From positions 1-48,605 of the forward strand of contig DATJNS010000168.1 of the NCBI GenBank assembly GCA_035507915.1: DNA of 48,605 nt, given 5' to 3'. Positions 1 through 7,176 of this stretch are shown one piece after another. The notes beneath the pieces were generated by a model. That model ran no database searches, had not been told where the DNA came from, and saw only the letters and a list, made by a program, of their open reading frames with translations. This DNA comes from JACQAI01 sp035507915 (GTDB lineage Bacteria; Pseudomonadota; Alphaproteobacteria; Elsterales; Elsteraceae). The position numbers were made by a program, and so were the translations under genes. Position 1 is the first letter of the stretch. Every line of letters begins with the position of its first letter.

Positions 1-1
1 G

Positions 2-673
2 GTCAGCCTGATCTGGGGTGTCGGCGCGGCGTTGAAGGCGCGGCTCGCGCAGCGCGGCATCGCGACGATCGGCGACCTGCAGGCGCTCGACGAGGCGACC
101 CTGGTGCGGCACTACGGCGCGATGGGCCGGCGCCTCGCGCATTTCGCACGCGGCGACGACGATCGCACGGTCGAGCCGGTCCGGCCGATGAAGAGCATCT
201 CGGCGGAGACCACGTTCAGCGAGGATCTGAGCGCGCTCGACGCGCTCGAGCGCGAGATGTGGCCGCTCGCCGAGGCGGTGTCGCGCCGGCTCAAGCGCGC
301 CGAGCGCGCCGCCACGGTCGTGACACTGAAGCTCAAGACCGCGCGCTTCGAGTTGCGCACCCGCCGCATGACTCTGGCCAACCCGACCCAGCTCGCCGAC
401 CAGCTCTGGCGCACCGCCCGCCACCTGCTGGCACACGAGGCCGACGGCACGCCCTACCGGCTGATCGGCGTGGGCACCGAAGGCCTGGTCGACGCCGGCG
501 CGGCCGATCCGGGCGATCTGTTCGACCGGCCGAAAGGCGCGCCCGCCCAGGTCGAGCGCGTGATCGACGCGCTGCGCGAGCGCATCGGCCCCGACGCCAT
601 CACCAAAGGCCGCAGCTTCGGCGCCGAACGCCGCGTCGCCGCGACCCGCCGGCTGATCGACGACGACGATTGA
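2..673 (+). CDS. dinB: DNA polymerase IV, C-terminal part (5' end outside window)
   Basis: This is the C-terminal part of a Y-family translesion polymerase; the frame is open from base 2, so the catalytic palm is outside the window. The visible part starts in the thumb helix-hairpin-helix (IWGVGAALKARL, then GIATIGDL). It continues into the little-finger domain, opened by the typical KSISAETTF segment, and ends with a DALRERIGPDAITKGR stretch as in DinB. The enzyme bypasses damaged template bases and normally binds the beta clamp through its C-terminus. The stop codon at 671-673 directly abuts the stop of the convergent eipB with no spacer. A close alternative would be an ImuB-like protein, but the little-finger signature fits DinB better. 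Confidence 0.9.
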   Translation, partial: VSLIWGVGAALKARLAQRGIATIGDLQALDEATLVRHYGAMGRRLAHFARGDDDRTVEPVRPMKSISAETTFSEDLSALDALEREMWPLAEAVSRRLKRAERAATVVTLKLKTARFELRTRRMTLANPTQLADQLWRTARHLLAHEADGTPYRLIGVGTEGLVDAGAADPGDLFDRPKGAPAQVERVIDALRERIGPDAITKGRSFGAERRVAATRRLIDDDD

Positions 674-1474
674 TCAGCAGCGCGGCTTGGGCATCGGCTC
701 GAGCGACTCGAGCTTCGCGCGCACCACGAAGTTGCCGTAGTCGAGCGTGAGCTCACGTGCGACACCGTTGTCCTGCAGATTCATGCCGAGCTCGTAGTCC
801 GGCTGCGGGCTCTTGCTGTCGGCTGGGAAGAAGGCGAGCCGGATCGGCCACCAGCGGCTGCGCAGCAGCGGATTCTTCTCGCCGGGCTCGGCCTTGTGCT
901 CGATGCCGATGCCGCCGGTCACCTCGAAGGCGCCCTCGACGGTGCCGCCGTCGAACACGTTCTTCGACAGGAACGTGGCGCCGGTGCGGGCCGCTTCGAT
1001 GAGCGCCAGCGTATGCGCGGTCGGGAACAGCGTGCCGGCACCCAGATCGATCGTGGCGGCCTCGGGGCGCTCGAACTTCGCCTGGCCCGGCCCGCCGTTC
1101 GCGCCGAGATGGGCGTCGCCGCGCAGCTCCTCGGTCGGCTCGCCGTCCTTGAGCTTGCGGACGTTGAAGCGGTAGCGCGTGCCGTCCTTGGACTCCCAGG
1201 TCACGAAGCTGATCGACAGCTCCGCGTCGTCCTGCTCGGTGTACTGCATGCGCAGCTTGTAACGCTGCTCGATGGTCCAGCCGTCGCACGAGTCGGCCCA
1301 CTGGTAGAGCATGGTGCCGCCCGCGCCGATCACGCCGCTCGCGCTCTGGGCGCGCTCAAGGCTCATCTTGTAGACCGCCCGGTGCGGCTCGATGTCGACC
1401 GCGGTCGCCGTCCATGGCAGCGCCACCGTCATGACGGCGGCTGCGGCACCCATTTTGAACCCTTGCCCAAACAT
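674..1474 (-). CDS. eipB: EipB-family periplasmic envelope-integrity protein (DUF1849)
   Basis: This is a predicted periplasmic protein of 266 residues. It has an N-terminal signal segment (residues 1-25, ending ATATA) followed by the HRAVYKMSL start of the DUF1849 beta-barrel fold. It contains exactly two cysteines, C63 in the DSCDGWT motif and C266 as the last residue. Brucella EipB has one disulfide joining an early cysteine to a C-terminal one, so the pattern matches the family. EipB supports cell envelope integrity; the molecular role is not settled. I chose the ATG at 1474 because a GGAG lies 7 bases upstream; another in-frame ATG at 1480 has the same sequence too close. It converges on dinB with zero spacing. 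Confidence 0.85.
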   Translation of the reverse strand: MFGQGFKMGAAAAVMTVALPWTATAVDIEPHRAVYKMSLERAQSASGVIGAGGTMLYQWADSCDGWTIEQRYKLRMQYTEQDDAELSISFVTWESKDGTRYRFNVRKLKDGEPTEELRGDAHLGANGGPGQAKFERPEAATIDLGAGTLFPTAHTLALIEAARTGATFLSKNVFDGGTVEGAFEVTGGIGIEHKAEPGEKNPLLRSRWWPIRLAFFPADSKSPQPDYELGMNLQDNGVARELTLDYGNFVVRAKLESLEPMPKPRC

Positions 1475-1654
1475 TCCCATTCTCCGCCATCCACGGCACG
1501 GCGTCGGATCCGGCGTGACCGCGATCGGCGCCTGGATTATCGCACGGCCGCCGCCGCCCCGACAGTGAACCGGCCCACAGCTTCCGCATCGATCTCGCTC
1601 ATGAACGCGCGACTGCCGGCAACCACCACGCAATGACCGGGCCAGAGGGGAATT

Positions 1655-3448
1655 TCATCCCCCGGCCGGCCGCCGCGTCGGCGGCAGGTCGAGCCGGATG
1701 TGCAGCTCCTTGAGCCGGCCGGGCTCGATCGTCGACGGCGCCTGCATCAGGAGATCCTCCGCGCGCTGGTTCATCGGGAAGGCGATGACCTCGCGGATGT
1801 TCGGCTCCTCGGCGATCAGCTGGACGATGCGGTCGATGCCGGGCGCCGAGCCGCCGTGCGGCGGCGCGCCGAACTTGAACGCGTTGAGCATGCCGCCGAA
1901 CCGGCTCTCGACCTCCTCGCGGGAATAGCCGGCGATCGCGAACGCCTTGTACATGATGTCCGGGCGGTGGTTGCGGATCGCGCCCGACGACAGCTCGACC
2001 CCGTTGCACACGATGTCGTACTGGTAGGCCAGGATGGTCAGCGGGTCGCGCGTCTCGAGCGCCTCGAGGCCGCCCTGCGGCATCGAGAACGGATTGTGGC
2101 TGAACTCGATCTTGCCGGTGTCCTCGTTGAGCTCGTACATCGGAAAATCGGTGATCCAGCAGAACTCGAACACGCCGTCCTTGGTCAGGGCGAGCTCGCG
2201 GCCGATCCTGAGGCGCGCCGCGGCCGCGAACGCGGTGAACGACTTCGGCACGCCGCACACGAAGAACACCGCGTCGCCGTCCTTGAGGCCGAGCTGGACG
2301 CGCAGCCGCTCGGTGCGCTCGGGCCCGAGGTTGCGCGCGACCGGCCCCGCCCCTTCGCTCTCGCGGAAGAAGATGTAGCCGAGGCCGGGCTGGCCCTCGC
2401 CCTGCGCCCAGCTGTTCATGCGGTCGCAGAACGCGCGATTGCCGCCGGTCGGCGCCGGGATCGCCCACACGCGCACGTCGGGATTGGCCTCGATCTGCCC
2501 CGCGAAAATCTTGAATCCGGAGCCGCGGAACGTCTCGGTGGCGTCGGCCATCGCGATCGGGTTGCGCAGGTCGGGCTTGTCGGAGCCGTACTTCGCCAGC
2601 GCCTCGGCGTAGGGGATGCGGCGGAACGGCGCGGGCGACACGACGCGGGCGCCCGCGAACTCCGTGAACACGCCGTGCAGCACCGGCTCGATCGCGGCGA
2701 ACACGTCATCCTGGGTGACGAACGACATCTCGAAATCGAGCTGGTAGAACTCGCCGGGCGAACGGTCGGCGCGCGCGTCCTCGTCGCGGAAGCACGGCGC
2801 GATCTGGAAGTAGCGGTCGAAGCCCGCGACCATCAGGAGCTGCTTGAATTGCTGCGGCGCCTGCGGCAATGCGTAGAACTTGCCGGGATGCACGCGGCTC
2901 GGCACCAGATAGTCGCGCGCACCCTCGGGCGAGCTCGAGGTCAGGATCGGCGTCTGGAACTCGGTGAAGCCCTGCTCGATCATGCGTCGCCGGATCGAGG
3001 CGATGACGTGCGAGCGCAGCACGATGTTGCGCTGCAGCCGCTCGCGCCGGAGGTCGAGGAAGCGGTAGCGCAGGCGCAAGTCCTCGGGGAACTCGGCGTC
3101 GCTGTTGACCTGGATCGGCAGCGGATCGGCCTCCGACTGGATCTCGCAGGTCTCGACCTGAAGCTCGACCTGGCCGGTCGGCAGCTTGTCGTTGATCGTC
3201 TCGGGACTGCGCTTGACCAGCTTGCCGGTGCAGGTCACGACCGACTCGAGCCGCGCGCCCTCGAGCACCGGGAAATTCGGGTTCGAGGTGTCGATGACGC
3301 ACTGGGCGAGGCCGTGATGGTCGCGCAGGTCGATGAACAGCAGGTTGCCATGGTCGCGCTTGCGATGGATCCAGCCGGACAGTCGGGCCGGCTGGCCGGC
3401 ATGGTCGAGCCGGATCGCCCCGCAGGTGTGGCTCCGATAGGTGTGCAT
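1655..3448 (-). CDS. aspS: Aspartyl-tRNA synthetase
   Basis: This class II synthetase charges tRNA-Asp in the cytoplasm. The 597 residues show the expected order. First is an N-terminal OB-fold anticodon-binding domain (RLSGWIHRKRDHGNLLFIDLRDHHG). The class II core follows, with motif 2 (CFRDEDARADR, about residue 225), a bacterial GAD insertion and motif 3 (APGIDRIVQLI) near the C-terminus. The length is normal for the bacterial type. Whether it is discriminating or also charges tRNA-Asn cannot be decided without knowing if the genome has asnS or gatCAB. Translation starts at MHTYRSHTCG; a longer upstream frame exists but lies outside the conserved fold. It is divergent from rnd. Confidence 0.97.
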   Translation of the reverse strand: MHTYRSHTCGAIRLDHAGQPARLSGWIHRKRDHGNLLFIDLRDHHGLAQCVIDTSNPNFPVLEGARLESVVTCTGKLVKRSPETINDKLPTGQVELQVETCEIQSEADPLPIQVNSDAEFPEDLRLRYRFLDLRRERLQRNIVLRSHVIASIRRRMIEQGFTEFQTPILTSSSPEGARDYLVPSRVHPGKFYALPQAPQQFKQLLMVAGFDRYFQIAPCFRDEDARADRSPGEFYQLDFEMSFVTQDDVFAAIEPVLHGVFTEFAGARVVSPAPFRRIPYAEALAKYGSDKPDLRNPIAMADATETFRGSGFKIFAGQIEANPDVRVWAIPAPTGGNRAFCDRMNSWAQGEGQPGLGYIFFRESEGAGPVARNLGPERTERLRVQLGLKDGDAVFFVCGVPKSFTAFAAAARLRIGRELALTKDGVFEFCWITDFPMYELNEDTGKIEFSHNPFSMPQGGLEALETRDPLTILAYQYDIVCNGVELSSGAIRNHRPDIMYKAFAIAGYSREEVESRFGGMLNAFKFGAPPHGGSAPGIDRIVQLIAEEPNIREVIAFPMNQRAEDLLMQAPSTIEPGRLKELHIRLDLPPTRRPAGG

Positions 3449-3573
3449 GGCGAAGCCTCGCGTCGGTCCTTCGGCCGGTTGTCGGAGAGGCGGCAAAAGC
3501 ACACGGAACACGGCGCTTTGTCAAGGCGATGGGCCGTCTTTCGGCACCCCAGGAAAGCGTGTATAGCGGGCGC
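3449..3573. promoter_or_regulatory. Divergent aspS/rnd promoter region
   Basis: This 125-base gap separates two divergent genes. On the minus strand a TTGACA (3519-3524) is a good -35 for aspS, though the matching -10 is weak. On the plus strand TATAGC (3562-3567) is a plausible -10 for rnd. Its expected start point falls at about 3574, which is the A of the rnd ATG, so the rnd message may be leaderless. No strong -35 precedes it. Confidence 0.4.
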
Positions 3574-4734
3574 ATGACCGTGATCACCGATTCCGCGACG
3601 CTCGCGGCGTTCTGCCATCGGCTGAGCGGCGAGATCTTCATCACCGTCGACACCGAGTTCATGCGCGACCGGACCTATTGGCCGGTCCTGTGCCTGGTCC
3701 AGGTCGCCGGCGCGGCGGAGGCCGCGGCAATCGACCCAATGGCCGAAGGGCTGACGCTCGACCCGTTGCTGGCGCTGCTCGCCAACCCCCAGGTCCTCAA
3801 GGTCTTCCACGCTGCACGCCAGGACCTCGAGATCTTCTTCCAGCTGACCGGGGCAGTGCCGGCGCCGCTGTTCGACAGCCAGGTCGCCGCCATGGTGTGC
3901 GGGTTCGGCGACGCGGTCAGCTACGAGACCCTGGCCTCGCGGCTGGCCGGCGCCCGCATCGACAAGTCGTTCCGTTTCACCGACTGGTCGAAGCGACCGC
4001 TGTCCGAGCGGCAGATCACCTATGCGCTGGGCGACGTGACCCACCTGCGCGCGATCTATGAAAAATTGTCGAAGCGGCTGCACACGACCGGCCGCGAGCG
4101 CTGGGTCGACGAGGAGATGGCCATCCTGACCGACCCGGGGACCTACCGCCTCGACCCCGAGACCGCCTGGATGCGCCTCAAGCCGCGCGGCGGCAGCCCG
4201 CGCTTCCTCAACGTGCTGAAGTCGGTGGCCGCATGGCGCGAGGCCGAGGCGCAGCGCCGCGACCTGCCGCGCAACCGCCTGGTGCGCGACGAGGCGCTGC
4301 TCGAGATCGCCGCCCAGATGCCGGGCTCGGTGGCCGAGCTCGCGCGCACCCGCGGCATGAGCAAGGGCACCGCCGAGGGAGTGGTCGGGGAAGGGTTGCT
4401 GGCGGCGGTCAAGCACGGCCTCGCCATGCCGCCCGAGGCGGCGCCCAAGCTCGCCGAGCGGCCCGAGGTGCCGCCCGGCCGCGGGCCGCTGGTCGACCTC
4501 CTGAAGGTGCTCCTCAAGCTCAAGTGCGAGGCGCACCACGTCGCCCAGAAGCTGGTCGCCAACACGGCCGATCTCGAGGCGATCGCCTGCTCCGACGAGG
4601 CGCCGGTGCCGGCGCTGCAGGGCTGGCGCCGCGAAGTCTTCGGCACCGACGCGCTGGCGCTCAAGCAGGGCCGGCTGGCGCTCACCGCCGCCAAGGACGC
4701 CATCCGCGTCGTCGAGCTCCAGCCGTCGTCGTAA
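3574..4734 (+). CDS. rnd: Ribonuclease D
   Basis: This is a DEDD-family 3'-5' exoribonuclease that trims tRNA 3' ends and other structured RNAs. It has 386 residues. The exonuclease domain carries D26 and E28 in VDTEFMR, the HAARQDLEIFF segment with the next acid, and YALGDVTHL with the tyrosine and last aspartate. The rest contains an HRDC region (about residues 210-290) and a C-terminal RNase D region. I start at ATG 3574; an in-frame codon at 3529 would add 15 residues before the conserved beta strand. No clear Shine-Dalgarno sequence lies close to this ATG. The neighbours aspS and ppx-ppk match the usual alphaproteobacterial order, with a toxin-antitoxin pair added downstream. Confidence 0.95.
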   Translation: MTVITDSATLAAFCHRLSGEIFITVDTEFMRDRTYWPVLCLVQVAGAAEAAAIDPMAEGLTLDPLLALLANPQVLKVFHAARQDLEIFFQLTGAVPAPLFDSQVAAMVCGFGDAVSYETLASRLAGARIDKSFRFTDWSKRPLSERQITYALGDVTHLRAIYEKLSKRLHTTGRERWVDEEMAILTDPGTYRLDPETAWMRLKPRGGSPRFLNVLKSVAAWREAEAQRRDLPRNRLVRDEALLEIAAQMPGSVAELARTRGMSKGTAEGVVGEGLLAAVKHGLAMPPEAAPKLAERPEVPPGRGPLVDLLKVLLKLKCEAHHVAQKLVANTADLEAIACSDEAPVPALQGWRREVFGTDALALKQGRLALTAAKDAIRVVELQPSS

Positions 4735-4747
4735 GGCCGGCGGCCGC

Positions 4748-4775
4748 TTGACCTGGCGAGCCAGCGCGCTATGTT
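4748..4775 (+). promoter_or_regulatory. Promoter of the Phd/VapC toxin-antitoxin operon
   Basis: TTGACC (4748-4753) and TATGTT (4770-4775) are separated by 16 bases. They resemble a housekeeping sigma-70 promoter just after rnd. The predicted start point near 4782 lies inside the palindrome described in the next entry, which suits repression by the operon's own product. Confidence 0.55.
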
Positions 4776-4797
4776 TCCTGTACATACTGTACAGGAA
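4775..4797 (+). promoter_or_regulatory. Operator palindrome overlapping -10, start point and ribosome binding site
   Basis: This is a perfect inverted repeat with arms TTCCTGTACA and TGTACAGGAA around a TAC spacer. It overlaps the -10 and the likely transcription start. Its right arm contains the AGGA that sits 6 bases before the antitoxin ATG at 4803. Phd/YefM antitoxins bind such palindromes to repress their own operon. That this one is the operator is inferred from its position and symmetry. Confidence 0.7.
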
Positions 4798-4802
4798 CGG
4801 CG

Positions 4803-5132
4803 ATGCGCCAACGAGCCAAGAGCACAGCCGCTCGAAAGTCGCGATCCACTGCAAAGACTCGCGCAGCGGCGAAATCGGACGTTTGGCAGCTCCAATCCGC
4901 GCGCGCTCAGCTTGGGGATGTCGTAACGGCGGCGGCGCAAACGCCGCAACGCATCACACGCAACGGCAAACCGGTCGCGGTCGTGTTGTCGCCGGCCGAG
5001 TACGAGCGGCTCGCCAAGCCGAAGGGCAGCCTGATCGAGTTCTTCCAGCGTTCGCCGCTCGCCGCCGCGATGGCCGAGGGCGATGCGCCAGTCAAGCGCG
5101 ACCGCGATCCGATCCGAGACGTCGACTTGTGA
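4803..5132 (+). CDS. Phd/YefM-family antitoxin with basic N-terminal tail
   Basis: This is the antitoxin of a type II toxin-antitoxin pair, 109 residues. Residues 28-75 are the Phd/YefM fold (VWQLQSARAQLGDVV, then TRNGKPVAVVLSPAEYERL), which makes a DNA-binding dimer. The C-terminal part (FFQRSPLAAAMAEG onward) should be the toxin-binding segment. Residues 2-26 are an extra tail rich in Lys, Arg, Ala, Ser and Thr that the family normally lacks. The start is fixed by a good ribosome binding site inside the upstream palindrome. The stop overlaps the toxin start by 4 bases (GTGA), so the two are probably translated together. It likely neutralises the toxin and represses the operon. Confidence 0.85.
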   Translation: MRQRAKSTAARKSRSTAKTRAAAKSDVWQLQSARAQLGDVVTAAAQTPQRITRNGKPVAVVLSPAEYERLAKPKGSLIEFFQRSPLAAAMAEGDAPVKRDRDPIRDVDL

Positions 5133-5551
5133 CCTGGCTGCTCGATACGAACGCCCTCTCCGAGCTGTCCAAACCGCATCCCAATCCAGGCGTCACGGAA
5201 TGGTTCTCCGATCGCAAGGACGACGAGGCGCGCATGTTCGTGAGCGCCTTGTCATTGGCCGAGATCTATCGCGGCGTGCACCTGCTCGCGGAGGCACGAC
5301 GAGCGCGGTTGCGGGCGTGGGCGTTGACGGACCTGCCGGCGCGCTTTGCCGGCAGAATCATCAGCTTCGATGAGCCGGTTGCGCGCACGTGGGGCGCGAT
5401 GACCGCCCGCCTACCCAAGGGCGTCGTGGTTTCAACGATGGATTCCCTGATCGCCGCGACCGCCGTTCACCACGGCTTGACCCTGGTGACGCGAAACGTC
5501 CGCGACGTGCGCCACTTTGCCGACCTTTCGGTCGAGTGCCCCTGGCGCTGA
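5129..5551 (+). CDS. vapC: VapC-type PIN-domain toxin ribonuclease
   Basis: This PIN-domain endoribonuclease has 140 residues. The four acidic positions of the family are present: D6 (LLDTNALSE), E45 (LAEIYRG), D105 (TMDSLIAATA) and D126 (TRNVRDVRHF). They coordinate the metal ion used to cut RNA, often a tRNA, when the antitoxin is degraded. The GTG start overlaps the antitoxin stop. The length and the Phd-type partner are usual for this group. The gene looks intact, so an active toxin is likely. It sits between rnd and ppx, which are often close in related genomes, so the pair was probably inserted there. Confidence 0.88.
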   Translation: MTWLLDTNALSELSKPHPNPGVTEWFSDRKDDEARMFVSALSLAEIYRGVHLLAEARRARLRAWALTDLPARFAGRIISFDEPVARTWGAMTARLPKGVVVSTMDSLIAATAVHHGLTLVTRNVRDVRHFADLSVECPWR

Positions 5552-5573
5552 CGCACGAGCCGATGCTCGTGCG
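5552..5573. terminator. Hairpin after vapC
   Basis: A perfect 9-bp stem (arms CGCACGAGC and GCTCGTGCG, loop CGAT) starts one base after the vapC stop and lies between vapC and the convergent ppx. There is no T-run on either side, so it would be a non-canonical or Rho-assisted terminator, or an RNA-stabilising stem. Confidence 0.4.
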
Positions 5574-5628
5574 ATTGGAGCCGATCAGCCGATCCACCCC
5601 ACGCGCAGTGAAGCTGAGGGCGTGAACC

Positions 5629-7176
5629 TTACTCGGCCGCGGCGACCGCCTCGTCGCAGACGATCTGGGGCGCGAAGCCGAGGCCGCGCGCCAGCGCGTC
5701 GAGCCGGCGCAGCACCGCGTCGCCGATCACCACCGAGCCGGACGCCGGCAGGGTCAGCACGACGGCGTCGTCGTGCAGCTTGAGGCCGCACTCGGCGAGC
5801 ACGCGCGGCGCGCCGCCCGACAGCGTGAAGCCGAGCCGGAGCGCCAGCCCCACCACCTGCGCCGCGCGCAACGTCGCGGGATCGAGCAAGGCGCGCGCGG
5901 TGGCGACCCGATCGCCCTGCAGGTCGCCGCCGTAGCGCGCCGCGATGGCGACCGCGAGGAAGCCGCGCCCCGAGTGATCGACGCCGACCAGCGGCAGGGT
6001 CAGGACGCGCTGGAAGCCGTGCTCGGCGCGATAGTCGGGGTGGTCGGTCCACGCGATGTCCGACAGGAGGCAGGCGGCGCGCACCAGCCGCGCCGGCGGT
6101 GCCGGCGGCGCGCCGCCGCGCACCAGAGGCGCGATGAAGGAGAACAGCTCGTCGGCCGACGACGCGAAGCGGCCGCCCTCGGCGATCGCCTGGCAGCCGG
6201 CGATCAGCGGGTCCTTGGCCTGATCGCGCGCCGACAGCTGGTCGAACAGGCAGCCCTCGCGCAGCCCGAAGGCCGAGAACACCAGATCGCGCGGCGGCGC
6301 GATCTCGAACAACCGGTTCATCACCAAGGCCGCCCACGGCAACGTATCGCCGCGCCGCCGCGACACGTTGGCGAGCTTCTTCAGCTCGTCGCGGTCGAGC
6401 TTCTCGAAGCGATCGAGGAACAGCTTGGCCTCGGCGGCGGTGACCCGATAGTTGTGGATGATGTGCAGCGGATAGCGCTGATGATCCATCAGGATGCGCG
6501 CGAGCTGCCGCCACGCGCCGCCCACCGCATAGAAGCTGCGGCCACGCAGGTTGCGCAGCCAGCCGAGGCCGTCGAGGTGCCGCTCGACGATGGCGCGGCC
6601 GCGCCGGAGATTGCCGTCGGCCTGGTCCATCAGGCGCAGCGGTCCGAGCGGCAGCGTGACGTGACGCCCGATGCGCCCGTTGTCGAGCTCGGTCAGCTCG
6701 AGGCTACCGCCGCCGAGATCGCCCGTGACCCCGAACGCGTCGGGAATGCCGGACAGCACGCCGAGCGCCGACAGCCGCGCCTCGTCGGCGCCCGAGAGGA
6801 TGCGCACCTTGAAACCGGTGCGCCGCGTGACGTCGGCGACGAACGCCGCGCCGTTGCGTGCGTCGCGCACGGCCGCGGTCGCCACGACCTCGACCGCGCG
6901 CGCGCCCATCGCGGCGATCAGCGACTTGAAGCGCGCGAGGTTCGCGAGCGCCATGCCGACGCCCTCGGGGGCGAGATTGCCGGTCGCCGCGAGGCCGCGC
7001 CCAAGACCGCACAGGACCTTCTCGTTGAACAGCTGGAGCGGCGCTCGCGCGCCGTTCTCGTAGACGACGAGGCGGATCGAGTTGGAGCCGATGTCGATGA
7101 CGGCGCGGCGGCCCCGGTCGCCCCGGCGCGCGCGGCGCGGGCTCGCCCGCGCGGACTTAACCAGTCTGGCGGGCAC
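5629..7176 (-). CDS. ppx: Exopolyphosphatase, Ppx/GppA family
   Basis: This ASKHA-fold phosphatase should remove terminal phosphate from polyphosphate, or the 5' phosphate of pppGpp. It has 515 residues. The phosphate-1 motif AVIDIGSNSIRLVVYE is at about residues 25-40, and the phosphate-2 motif GDLGGGSLEL at about 150. The C-terminal half resembles the HD-like helical domain of longer Ppx proteins. The GTG at 7176 is the only usable start before the first motif. It lies 20 bases inside the end of ppk, so translation is probably coupled to the kinase. The first 24 residues are very basic. Pairing with ppk suggests it balances polyphosphate levels. Confidence 0.92.
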   Translation of the reverse strand: MPARLVKSARASPRRARRGDRGRRAVIDIGSNSIRLVVYENGARAPLQLFNEKVLCGLGRGLAATGNLAPEGVGMALANLARFKSLIAAMGARAVEVVATAAVRDARNGAAFVADVTRRTGFKVRILSGADEARLSALGVLSGIPDAFGVTGDLGGGSLELTELDNGRIGRHVTLPLGPLRLMDQADGNLRRGRAIVERHLDGLGWLRNLRGRSFYAVGGAWRQLARILMDHQRYPLHIIHNYRVTAAEAKLFLDRFEKLDRDELKKLANVSRRRGDTLPWAALVMNRLFEIAPPRDLVFSAFGLREGCLFDQLSARDQAKDPLIAGCQAIAEGGRFASSADELFSFIAPLVRGGAPPAPPARLVRAACLLSDIAWTDHPDYRAEHGFQRVLTLPLVGVDHSGRGFLAVAIAARYGGDLQGDRVATARALLDPATLRAAQVVGLALRLGFTLSGGAPRVLAECGLKLHDDAVVLTLPASGSVVIGDAVLRRLDALARGLGFAPQIVCDEAVAAAE

